Source of the DNA: an uncultured Oscillospiraceae bacterium
GTDB lineage: Bacteria > Bacillota_A > Clostridia > Oscillospirales > Oscillospiraceae
NCBI GenBank assembly: GCA_900754605.1
Contig: CAAEDK010000026.1
Coordinates: forward strand, 1-19,284
DNA: 19,284 bases
Direction of reading: 5' to 3'
Part shown: piece after piece, positions 13,554 to 19,284 of the stretch
Layout: each line of letters opens with the position of its first letter
Numbering within the stretch: position 1 is the first letter of the stretch
Position numbers and translations under genes: made by a program
The notes under the pieces: model-generated
What the model saw: the letters and a program-made list of their open reading frames with translations, nothing else
Told to the model about the DNA's origin: nothing
The model's database searches: none

Positions 13554-14543
13554 TCAAACTGCGCCCCCATCCCTTAGTGCGCTCCCAGCCGTTTTCACCA
13601 GATATTCCATCGCCTGTACCGGATAGCCACCCACCGCGGTCTCCCCGGTGAGCATCAGGGCATCCGAGCCATCCAGCACTGCATTGTAGATGTCACACAC
13701 CTCCGCCCGGGTAGGCACTGCCCTCCGCTCCATGGACCACAGCAGCTGGGTCACTACAAAGAAGGAGCGCCCTGCCGCCCGGCAGCGGGCGGCAATGTGC
13801 TTCTGTGCAGCAGGCAGCTCCCACAATGGCATACTGTTCCCCAGATCACCCCGGGCAATACAAATCACGTCGGATGCATCCATAATCTCGTCCAGCTTCT
13901 CCATGCCCTGCCGGTTCTCGATCTTGGCCATCACCCGCACCTGCTCCAGGCCGCGCTCCGCCAGAGCCCCACGCAGAACCGTCAGATCCTCCGCCCCCCG
14001 CACGAAGGGCTGGAGCACATCGGTCACTCCGCACCGGGCCGCCCAGTCCAGGTTCCGCCGATCCTCCTCCGTCAGGGCAGGAGTGTCCGGCTGGACCCCC
14101 AAAATAGCCAGGCTCTTCCGGCTCTTGAGCAGTCCGCCCCGTTCCACCCGGCACAGCAGGGCGTCCGTGCGCCGCTCGACCACTGTCAGCAACAGGGCGC
14201 TGTCATCCAGAGAGATCTCATCCCCCACCTGGGCGGCCGCCACCGCAGCGGCAGGCACAGGGATCCCCCCCGCCCCCAGCAGAATATCTGTCCCCTCTTC
14301 CATAGCGACCGGATCTTTCAGAGTCCCCACCCGCAGCTCCGGGCCCTGGAGATCCACGATCAGCCGGGCTTCCACCCCCGCCTGCCTGGCCGCGGGCCAA
14401 AACCGTTCCTCCAGCAGAGGGGCGCACGCCTCCAGCGTGGTGTGGGACAGGTTCAGCCGTGCACCTGTCATCCCCGTCCGGAATAACTCTTCCAGTGTCT
14501 CCCGCTCCCAGCAAGCATCTCCCAGTGTACCGTAAAATTCCAT
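13554..14543 (-). CDS. Short pyruvate kinase-family protein lacking the C-terminal domain
   Basis: At 329 residues this is a pyruvate kinase A-B core without the C-terminal allosteric domain of about 130 residues. The barrel retains ARLNLSH (28-34; R, N and S ligands), DLQGPELRV (64-72), GGLLKSRK (136-143), the catalytic Lys207 and Glu209 in AKIEN, Asp233 in ARGDLG, Thr265 in VTQLLWSM and PTRAE..D..NAVLDGSDALMLTGETA. The catalytic set for phosphoenolpyruvate, Mg2+ and ADP therefore looks present. Two things are odd. The N-terminal strand reads MEFYGTLGDACWE instead of TKIVCTIGPAS, and the B (lid) domain appears shortened. It may be a real but unregulated enzyme or a paralogue with another role. 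AGGAGG precedes ATG 14543, and the azoreductase-like gene follows 13 nt after the stop. No frameshifted C-domain remains downstream. Confidence 0.85.
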   Translation of the reverse strand: MEFYGTLGDACWERETLEELFRTGMTGARLNLSHTTLEACAPLLEERFWPAARQAGVEARLIVDLQGPELRVGTLKDPVAMEEGTDILLGAGGIPVPAAAVAAAQVGDEISLDDSALLLTVVERRTDALLCRVERGGLLKSRKSLAILGVQPDTPALTEEDRRNLDWAARCGVTDVLQPFVRGAEDLTVLRGALAERGLEQVRVMAKIENRQGMEKLDEIMDASDVICIARGDLGNSMPLWELPAAQKHIAARCRAAGRSFFVVTQLLWSMERRAVPTRAEVCDIYNAVLDGSDALMLTGETAVGGYPVQAMEYLVKTAGSALRDGGAV

Positions 14544-14577
14544 GCAATCTTCCTCCTGCCAGCTTGGCTTTTTCTCT

Positions 14578-14606
14578 ATTATGGCCCACTTTCCAGCTGC
14601 CGTCAA
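14578..14606 (-). promoter_or_regulatory. Promoter of the pyruvate kinase-like/azoreductase operon
   Basis: On the minus strand, -35 TTGACG (14601-14606, 5/6) and -10 CATAAT (14578-14583, 5/6) are 17 bp apart. The leader is about 28 nt. Confidence 0.7.
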
Positions 14607-14621
14607 CGGTCACACAGACAG

Positions 14622-14650
14622 AACGGGCGGAGCCCCCGGCTCCGCCCGTT
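14622..14650 (-). terminator. Terminator after prmA
   Basis: A perfect 13-bp GC-rich stem (14622-14634 with 14638-14650) has a 3-nt loop. On the minus strand TTCTGTCTGTGTG follows, a loose U-tract. It lies 17 bp past the prmA stop and upstream of the next promoter. Confidence 0.75.
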
Positions 14651-14667
14651 TCATGACGCTTTTCTGT

Positions 14668-15612
14668 TTAGGCTAGGACTGCTTCCAGTGCGGCCCAACC
14701 GTTCCGTTCCCGCTTGCGGGTCACCCGCAGGCCGCTGCGGGCCAGAGCCTCCTCCACCTCGTGAGCCCGGCTGTCGATGATCCCAGAACAGAGGAACACC
14801 CCGCCCTCGGCCAGCAGACCGGGCACCTGGGGCGCCAGGGGAATGATCACATCGGCCACAATGTTGGCCAGCACAAGCTGATAGCGCTCTTGTGCCAGTT
14901 CTGCCGCCAGGGCCCGGTCGGTCAGTACATCCCCCGCCCGGACGGTATAACGATCCCGACCAATCCCGTTGAGGGCGGCGTTCTCATAGGCCACATCCAC
15001 CGCTTTAGGGTCGATATCCACCGCCGTGGCCTGTTCCGCACCCAGCACCAAGGCCGCAATGGACAGGATCCCGCTGCCGCAGCCCAGGTCCAGCACCAGG
15101 TCTCCTTCTTTGGTATGAGCCTCTACACCTTCCAGGCACAGCTGAGTAGAGGCGTGGGAACCCGTCCCGAAGGTGAGTCCCGGGTTTAGATAGAAGGGGA
15201 CCCGGCCCTGGGGAACCGGCTCCTCCCGCTCCCACTGAGGGACCACATAGAGGCGTTCCCCGATGGGCAAAGGCTTATAGTACTTCTGCCAGCTGTACGC
15301 CCAGTCGTTGTCCACCAGGGTTCGGGTGGTGTACTCACACTCCAGGCCCCGGGTGTACTGTTCCAGCTGGCCCCGGCCGTCCGCATCGTCGGTGACATAG
15401 AACTTCACCCGGGTAACCCCCCGCATCCGCTCCATCAGCTCCTGGTCCACATAGTCCCAGTACTGCCGGTTCTGCTCCAGAAACTGCTGGAACTCTGCCT
15501 CGTCCTCAATGACCAGCCCGGTCATCCCCGCCGCAGTCAGCTTGGCCGTGATCTCATCCAGCCGCTCCGGAGTGGTGTTGATGGCCACCTCCAGCCATTT
15601 GATCTCATCCAT
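14668..15612 (-). CDS. prmA: Ribosomal protein L11 methyltransferase PrmA
   Basis: PrmA uses S-adenosylmethionine to trimethylate amino groups of ribosomal protein L11. The 314-residue protein has the N-terminal ferredoxin-like L11-binding domain (about 1-60: WLEVAINTTPERLDEITAKL). A linker with DNDWAYSWQKYYKP (101-114) follows. The Rossmann methyltransferase domain has FGTGSHASTQLCLEG (148-162), SAM motif I DLGCGSGILS (175-184), the acidic AVDIDPKAV and the catalytic-region NIVADVI. The start at ATG 15612, behind GGGGAAGGA, is used. The frame continues 15 codons further upstream but has no ribosome binding site there. It follows degV by 45 bp. In many Firmicutes prmA adjoins dnaJ or an RsmE gene, so this location is somewhat different. 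Confidence 0.95.
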   Translation of the reverse strand: MDEIKWLEVAINTTPERLDEITAKLTAAGMTGLVIEDEAEFQQFLEQNRQYWDYVDQELMERMRGVTRVKFYVTDDADGRGQLEQYTRGLECEYTTRTLVDNDWAYSWQKYYKPLPIGERLYVVPQWEREEPVPQGRVPFYLNPGLTFGTGSHASTQLCLEGVEAHTKEGDLVLDLGCGSGILSIAALVLGAEQATAVDIDPKAVDVAYENAALNGIGRDRYTVRAGDVLTDRALAAELAQERYQLVLANIVADVIIPLAPQVPGLLAEGGVFLCSGIIDSRAHEVEEALARSGLRVTRKRERNGWAALEAVLA

Positions 15613-15657
15613 AGTATGATTCCTTCCCCATATCATGATAGTGTCAGACGGAGACAT

Positions 15658-16530
15658 TCAGCGCTCCGTCCCCAGATAGAACAGGGCCAGTGTCCCCGGC
15701 CCAGAGTGGGCCCCAATGACCGGTCCAATGTAATTGATGTGAATGTACTGCGTTCCAAAACGTTCCCGCACCATCTCCGCCACTTTTTCCGCATCCCCGT
15801 AGCAATCACCATGGCTGATGAACACAGTCTCCCGGCCCTCGTCCGTCACTGTCTTTTCCATCCGGTCTACCAGGGCCTTCAGCGACGCATGACGCCCCCT
15901 GGCTTTTCCCACGGCGGTCAGCTTGCCCTCCTGATCCACATGGAGCAGCGGCTTGATCTGAAGCATGGACCCCAGCACAGCAGTGGTGGCTGTGATCCGT
16001 CCGCCCCGCTTCAAAAACTTCAGATCCTGCACGGTAAATTGGTGGCATACTGCCCGCTTATGGGTCTCCACCCAGTCCCGGACCTCCTCGATGGTGCGTC
16101 CCTTCTTTTGCTCCCGGGCAGCCAGGCAGGCCAGCAGTCCCTGCCCCAGAGAGGCGCACAGCGTATCCACCACATAGAGTTTCCTCTGGGGATACCGCTC
16201 CCGCAGTTCCTCTACGGCTACTTCCGCAGAATTACAAGTCGTGGACAGCCCTGAGGAGAATGCCAAAATCAGCACATCCTTCCCTGCCTGGAGCAAAGGC
16301 TCCACCGTCTCGGTATACTCTGCTACATTGATGGCGGAGGTAGTGGCCAACTCTCCTGCCCGGAGCATATCGTAAAACAGTGCCGGGTCCATTTCCCGAT
16401 TATCCGGGGTATTTTGATAAGTCTCACCCTGGATAGTAAAACTTAGCGGCAAAACATTCAGGCCAGTCTCGCCAACCATCTCCGCACTCAGATCCGCGGC
16501 CGAGTCGGTCAGGATCACATAATCAGGCAT
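15658..16530 (-). CDS. DegV family fatty acid-binding protein (FakB-like)
   Basis: This 290-residue protein belongs to the DegV/FakB family, which presents a bound fatty acid to the kinase FakA for acyl-phosphate formation. Diagnostic features are TDSAADL (8-14), the TTSAIN loop (63-68), FSSGLSTTCNSA (91-102), LKRGGRI with TTAVLGSMLQIKPLL and the later KARGRH. Together these line the carboxylate-binding site. AAGGAGG lies 6 nt before the ATG. It sits between the DUF1836 gene (70 bp) and prmA (45 bp), all on the same strand and probably co-transcribed. A FakA gene is not in the window, so the kinase pairing is inferred. Ligand preference cannot be told. Confidence 0.93.
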   Translation of the reverse strand: MPDYVILTDSAADLSAEMVGETGLNVLPLSFTIQGETYQNTPDNREMDPALFYDMLRAGELATTSAINVAEYTETVEPLLQAGKDVLILAFSSGLSTTCNSAEVAVEELRERYPQRKLYVVDTLCASLGQGLLACLAAREQKKGRTIEEVRDWVETHKRAVCHQFTVQDLKFLKRGGRITATTAVLGSMLQIKPLLHVDQEGKLTAVGKARGRHASLKALVDRMEKTVTDEGRETVFISHGDCYGDAEKVAEMVRERFGTQYIHINYIGPVIGAHSGPGTLALFYLGTER

Positions 16531-16600
16531 TGCACAACCTCCTTGATCGTATCGGTCATATCACAAGCTTCCTTTTTCACCCAAAGCGAAGCGCTTTTCA

Positions 16601-17134
16601 TCACTTCTTTCCCTTAGGCTTGTGTTCCTCTCCTGGTGGTTGGAGAATGTCCAGCAGACGGGCACAGGCCAGCTGGTCAGCATAACTCCGCAAAGCCAGA
16701 TCCAGCGCCATCCTGGCCAGATCTTCCCGCTGGGCATTCGGATCAATAGAGGCTGCCGTATCTGTGAGCGCCCGGTCCATGGCCGCACAGAAGTACTGAT
16801 ACAACTCCTCCGGTGTCTTACCCCGCTCCTCTCCTGCCGCGATCAAGATCCCTGTATCCCGGACAGACAGCACCTTTTTCAGGGCGCACACCGCTGTCAA
16901 ATACGCCAAATGGATGGGTCCGTACCGTTTCCCAGCCGCTCGGGGCACCAGCCCTTCCTTAATATAGTTATTCACCATAGCAGAGGTCAGGGCCTCGCTG
17001 TCATCAAAGTGGATCAGCTGGCGGGGCAAATAGGAAATGATCTGATCCATATACAGAGCAATGTCCGGCAATTCCCGCCAGTCGGCCGGGCGCTCCTGCT
17101 CCAGACGCCGTTTCAGATCCAGCAACTCTTCCAT
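16601..17134 (-). CDS. DUF1836 domain protein
   Basis: This 177-residue protein carries the DUF1836 domain, common in Firmicutes and of unknown function. The recognisable core is WRELPDIALYMDQIISYL (19-36), then LTSAMVNNYIKEGLVP (49-64), KRYGPIHLAYL and LKKVLSV. The layout resembles a MerR-type winged helix: a helix with NNYIKEGL is followed by KRY and HL. A transcription-factor-like DNA-binding role is therefore possible (inference). The C-terminal half is helical and ends in a Lys-rich tail (KPKGKK). GGGGAG lies 5 nt before the ATG. It is the first gene of a run with degV and prmA. Only a weak promoter (TTGCAT, then TAGCAT after 17 bp, upstream of 17200) was seen. Confidence 0.85.
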   Translation of the reverse strand: MEELLDLKRRLEQERPADWRELPDIALYMDQIISYLPRQLIHFDDSEALTSAMVNNYIKEGLVPRAAGKRYGPIHLAYLTAVCALKKVLSVRDTGILIAAGEERGKTPEELYQYFCAAMDRALTDTAASIDPNAQREDLARMALDLALRSYADQLACARLLDILQPPGEEHKPKGKK

Positions 17135-17245
17135 ACCTTCTCCCCTTTTCTTCGATCCTTCTCCTGCTTTTTTGAGCCGTCCGCAATGCAGGCAGGATAA
17201 TCTGATCCTTATTATGCTATCATGTCATAATGAAAAATGCAATTC

Positions 17246-18196
17246 TCAATTTCCGCGGTGCTCCAATCGGCGGCGCAGACGCTCCAGGGCCGGCTGATGG
17301 GCAATGGAGCGCATTCCAGGGAAGGCTCTCAGCAGACGCCGCTGCCCAAAAATACGGCACTGCCTGGCTTCATTCAGACGGATTCTCAGATCCCGCAGAT
17401 CCTGCTCCCGCTTCTCCAGCCACTCCGCCTGATCCATCTGGAACTGAAATCTGTGCTGCGCCAAGGAGTCCTTCGCTTCATCCAGTGCCTCCCGCATCCC
17501 TTCCAAACCATCTTGAAGTTCCGCTCTGCGGACGGCCAGTACGTTCCGCAGGTCATCCAATTCCTCCTGGAGGTCCGCCCGCAGGCCATCCCCGATCTCT
17601 GCTGCATCCAGCACCCGATCAGCCAAGTTCGTCCCCAATTCGTTGGACATCCGCTTGATACCGGCCGCCAACTCGTCCAACTGGCTCAGCTGGCGGTTCA
17701 TCCGAACAATGGTACATACGGTGGCAGACAGATCCACCGCCATCATCACAGAAAAGAGCGCCAGTAACCCCACTCCTACAGGATGAGGGATCATTCGGAT
17801 CCACCACAGGACAGAAGGGTGCACCAGCTTGACCACAAACAGACAGGCCAGCCCCCAGGCAGCGGAAAATCGCAGGCAGATATACCCACCCAAGTTAAAA
17901 GGCTCTTGTGAGTAGTCCCACCACCGCTGATGAAACAGCCGCTCGAGTGCAAAGCCAGTCAGCCATTCCAACAGAGACGTCAGAGCCACCGATCCAAGAA
18001 AGAGCAGCAGCAGATTCCCTCTCAGAGGCTCCAATACCCACAGCACAATGACCACACCGAAGCCGTAAACCGGACAAACCGGCCCATTGAGAAATCCCCG
18101 GTTCACAAACCGCCCTGTCTTGAGTGCAGCATAGCTCACTTCAGTACACCACCCAAGAAAGGCATAGATAAAAAAGATCCAAAGCAACTGATACAT
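17246..18196 (-). CDS. PF06541-family membrane protein with a C-terminal coiled coil
   Basis: This 316-residue protein belongs to the family annotated as putative ABC transporter permease (PF06541, CmpB-like), whose function is not established. The N-terminal ~165 residues hold about five membrane helices. Family signatures are FLGWCTEVSYAALKTGRFVN (13-32), RGFLNGPVCPVYGFG (33-47), SLLEWLTGFALERLF with RWWDYS, and FNLGGYICLRFSAAWG. Residues from about 170 to 290 form a long, highly charged helical region. It is rich in Glu, Asp, Arg and Leu (for example ELDDLRNVLAVRRAELQDGL) and predicted coiled coil, with a basic tail. No ATP-binding subunit is nearby, which argues against an ordinary ABC permease. 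GGGAGGC precedes the ATG. The gene has its own promoter and follows the rpmF terminator. Confidence 0.85.
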   Translation of the reverse strand: MYQLLWIFFIYAFLGWCTEVSYAALKTGRFVNRGFLNGPVCPVYGFGVVIVLWVLEPLRGNLLLLFLGSVALTSLLEWLTGFALERLFHQRWWDYSQEPFNLGGYICLRFSAAWGLACLFVVKLVHPSVLWWIRMIPHPVGVGLLALFSVMMAVDLSATVCTIVRMNRQLSQLDELAAGIKRMSNELGTNLADRVLDAAEIGDGLRADLQEELDDLRNVLAVRRAELQDGLEGMREALDEAKDSLAQHRFQFQMDQAEWLEKREQDLRDLRIRLNEARQCRIFGQRRLLRAFPGMRSIAHQPALERLRRRLEHRGN

Positions 18197-18245
18197 GTGG
18201 CCTCCCTACTGTGCCGAACATATCCAATGCCATTCAATTCGTCAC

Positions 18246-18274
18246 AGTATAACGCTGACTGGGAGAAAAGTCCA
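18246..18274 (-). promoter_or_regulatory. Candidate promoter of the PF06541 gene
   Basis: On the minus strand, -10 TATACT (18246-18251, 5/6) and -35 TGGACT (18269-18274, 4/6) have a 17-bp spacer. The start is near 18239, about 43 nt before the ATG. Confidence 0.45.
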
Positions 18275-18306
18275 GCATTTTATGGCGAATCCACTGGAAC
18301 AGGCAT

Positions 18307-18339
18307 GAAAAAAGACCGCTGTGCAGCACAGCAGTCTTT
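18307..18339 (-). terminator. Rho-independent terminator of yceD-rpmF
   Basis: On the minus strand, a 13-bp stem (18311-18323 with 18327-18339, one U-G pair) has a CTG loop and runs into a T-run. It lies 11 bp past the rpmF stop. Confidence 0.92.
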
Positions 18340-18350
18340 CTTCCCGCAAA

Positions 18351-18536
18351 TCACTGGGCCTCAACCTGGCCGAAGGAACGGCCGTTGTAGGTCAGGCAAT
18401 TTTTGCACATCCGGTGAGGCAGCCGATAGGCACCGCACTTGGGGCAGGTCACGATACCGGGAGTCTCCAGCTTCCAGTGGGAGCTGCGCCGCTTATCGCG
18501 CCGGGCCTTGGACACTTTTCTCTTAGGAACCGCCAT
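18351..18536 (-). CDS. rpmF: 50S ribosomal protein L32, zinc-binding form
   Basis: This 61-residue protein starts [20 protein letters not shown], the standard L32 N-terminus. It carries two Cys pairs, CPKC and CKNC, that form a zinc ribbon (the C+ paralogue class). The start is the ATG at 18536 with GGAGGTG upstream, not the ATG three codons earlier. It follows yceD by 46 bp, the conserved bacterial arrangement, and ends just before a strong terminator. Confidence 0.97.
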   Translation of the reverse strand: MAVPKRKVSKARRDKRRSSHWKLETPGIVTCPKCGAYRLPHRMCKNCLTYNGRSFGQVEAQ

Positions 18537-18582
18537 TGGTGACACCTCCTTCGGTTAATGTGCTGTCATCAGCACGTTTGGA

Positions 18583-19089
18583 CTACTCAGTTTCATCATC
18601 CAACAGCTGCGCAAGCGCCGCCAATCGTGGATCCACTTCAGGTCTGCACCCGCAGGGGCCGAGGTTCAGATCGGCACCGCACTTGGCACACAGCCCTTTG
18701 CAGTCTTCTGAGCAAAGGTTCGTTGTATCCATCGCGAGGACGAAGGCCGTGGTGACCACCTCGTCCAGATCCAGCTCGTTTCCGTCCAGCAGAAAAATCT
18801 CGTCCTCACTGTCCTCGTTCTCCAGCTCTGCAGCCAGCAGACTATCCAGTGGGACGACCTTCTCTCGGGAAAATTCTTTCCCACAGCGGTCACAGACCAA
18901 ATCCAACTCCGAGCGGGCCGTTCCGTTCAGCACCAAGGCGCCCGCATGATTGCTCACGCTGCCCTCTGCCACAACAGGCCGGGTAATCGGCTTTCTCCCA
19001 TAAAAGTCCAGCTGGGACAGATCCAACTGGTACCGGAAGGGCTTCTCCGCGTCCGGCCTATGGATGACGTCTCGCAGATCCAGCCGCAT
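18583..19089 (-). CDS. yceD: YceD/DUF177 family protein
   Basis: This 168-residue protein belongs to the DUF177 (YceD) family, co-encoded with L32 across bacteria and linked to 23S rRNA or large-subunit maturation. The family core is LDLVCDRCGKEFSR (62-75), a metal-binding-like CxxC. An acidic stretch follows (LENEDSEDE) and then the LDEVV region. A second Cys cluster at the C-terminus (C..DCKGLC.KCG....PCGC) suggests a zinc site, a feature common in Firmicutes members. GGAGGG precedes the ATG. The gene is driven by a consensus promoter and continues into rpmF. Confidence 0.93.
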   Translation of the reverse strand: MRLDLRDVIHRPDAEKPFRYQLDLSQLDFYGRKPITRPVVAEGSVSNHAGALVLNGTARSELDLVCDRCGKEFSREKVVPLDSLLAAELENEDSEDEIFLLDGNELDLDEVVTTAFVLAMDTTNLCSEDCKGLCAKCGADLNLGPCGCRPEVDPRLAALAQLLDDETE

Positions 19090-19144
19090 CGCTTACCCTC
19101 CTCCGGGGATACAGACCCCTTACTCGCATAATGGTACGGAAGAT

Positions 19145-19173
19145 ATTATACTGATTCTCCACAGAAATGTCAA
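19145..19173 (-). promoter_or_regulatory. Consensus promoter of yceD-rpmF
   Basis: On the minus strand, a perfect -35 TTGACA (19168-19173) and a perfect -10 TATAAT (19145-19150) are 17 bp apart. The start is near 19138, giving a leader of about 49 nt. Confidence 0.9.
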
Positions 19174-19187
19174 ACCTTTTTTTGTGG

Positions 19188-19216
19188 TTGACAAATATAT
19201 TTTTTTATGCTGGAAT
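19188..19216 (+). promoter_or_regulatory. Candidate promoter of the right-edge gene
   Basis: On the plus strand, a perfect -35 TTGACA (19188-19193), a 17-bp AT-rich spacer and -10 TGGAAT (19211-19216, 4/6) are present. An extended TGC lies just before the -10. It stands 14 bp from the -35 of the divergent yceD promoter. Confidence 0.5.
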
Positions 19217-19257
19217 TGCAGTAGAATGCTCAAATCAGACAAAAGGATCGGTGCTCC

Positions 19258-19284
19258 ATGAAAGAATTCACCATTGGAAAGAAC
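19258..19284 (+). CDS. Partial CDS cut by the window edge (N-terminus only)
   Basis: An ATG at 19258, preceded by AAAAGGAT at a 9-nt distance, opens MKEFTIGKN before the window ends. The start loosely recalls RluA-type pseudouridine synthases of Clostridia, but nine residues cannot support an assignment. The promoter upstream and the divergent arrangement with yceD support a real gene. Confidence 0.5.

Noticed and set aside
13690..14535. 281-codon plus-strand frame opposite the pyruvate kinase-like gene
   Set aside because: It is Ser/Arg-rich low-complexity translation, a reverse-frame shadow of a gene with intact catalytic motifs.
16583..16597. Small hairpin between the DUF1836 gene and degV as a terminator
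   Set aside because: It has a 6-bp stem with a 3-nt loop and no U-tract on the minus strand. It sits inside a probable operon.

Overview
The window reads as a chromosomal housekeeping segment of an anaerobic, moderately GC-rich Firmicute. The best guess is class Clostridia, family Oscillospiraceae (a Flavonifractor, Lawsonibacter or Oscillibacter-like gut organism). This rests on AGGAGG-type ribosome binding sites, near-consensus sigma-A promoters with 17-bp spacers, a type III pantothenate kinase, an ECF-type vitamin transporter component, DUF1836 and PF06541 family proteins, a zinc-ribbon L32 and an [FeFe] hydrogenase. No IS element, prophage, CRISPR array, rRNA or tRNA gene was seen. The species assignment is inference.

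Layout, left to right. (1) 41-1558 (-): a multi-cluster [FeFe] hydrogenase, probably group B, with its own promoter. (2) 1903-4849: a coenzyme A module. coaX and an ECF S component (probable pantothenate uptake) run leftward from a strong promoter, and coaBC runs rightward from a back-to-back promoter. (3) 4989-5501 (-): a small YcxB-like membrane protein. (4) 5688-7013 (-): the infC-rpmI-rplT translation operon. infC starts at an AUC codon, and the operon has a structured leader with an intrinsic terminator just before the infC Shine-Dalgarno. A 34-codon upstream ORF runs through that terminator and overlaps the infC start. (5) 7356-8874 (-): rimI-tsaD. (6) 9058-10038 (+): a secreted SLH-domain protein, divergent from rimI. 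(7) 10114-12801 (-): polA, with a degenerate proofreading domain. (8) 12944-14543 (-): a short pyruvate kinase-family protein without the C-terminal domain, plus an azoreductase-like flavoprotein, in one operon. (9) 14668-17134 (-): a DUF1836 gene, degV and prmA. (10) 17246-18196 (-): a PF06541 membrane protein with a long coiled-coil tail. (11) 18351-19089 (-): yceD-rpmF, divergent from a gene cut off at the right edge.

Most genes are on the minus strand. They fall into short operons with clear promoters and hairpin terminators, which are listed separately. Several gene starts are set by the Shine-Dalgarno and are shorter than the longest open frame (coaX, ECF component, YcxB, rimI, SLH, polA, azoreductase, pyruvate kinase, prmA, rpmF). 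infC is longer than its first AUG would suggest.

I found no clear undescribed multi-gene system. The points most worth following are the infC leader (AUC start, attenuator, overlapping uORF), the hydrogenase with an altered H-cluster pocket, and the truncated pyruvate kinase with a mixed cation-site signature.
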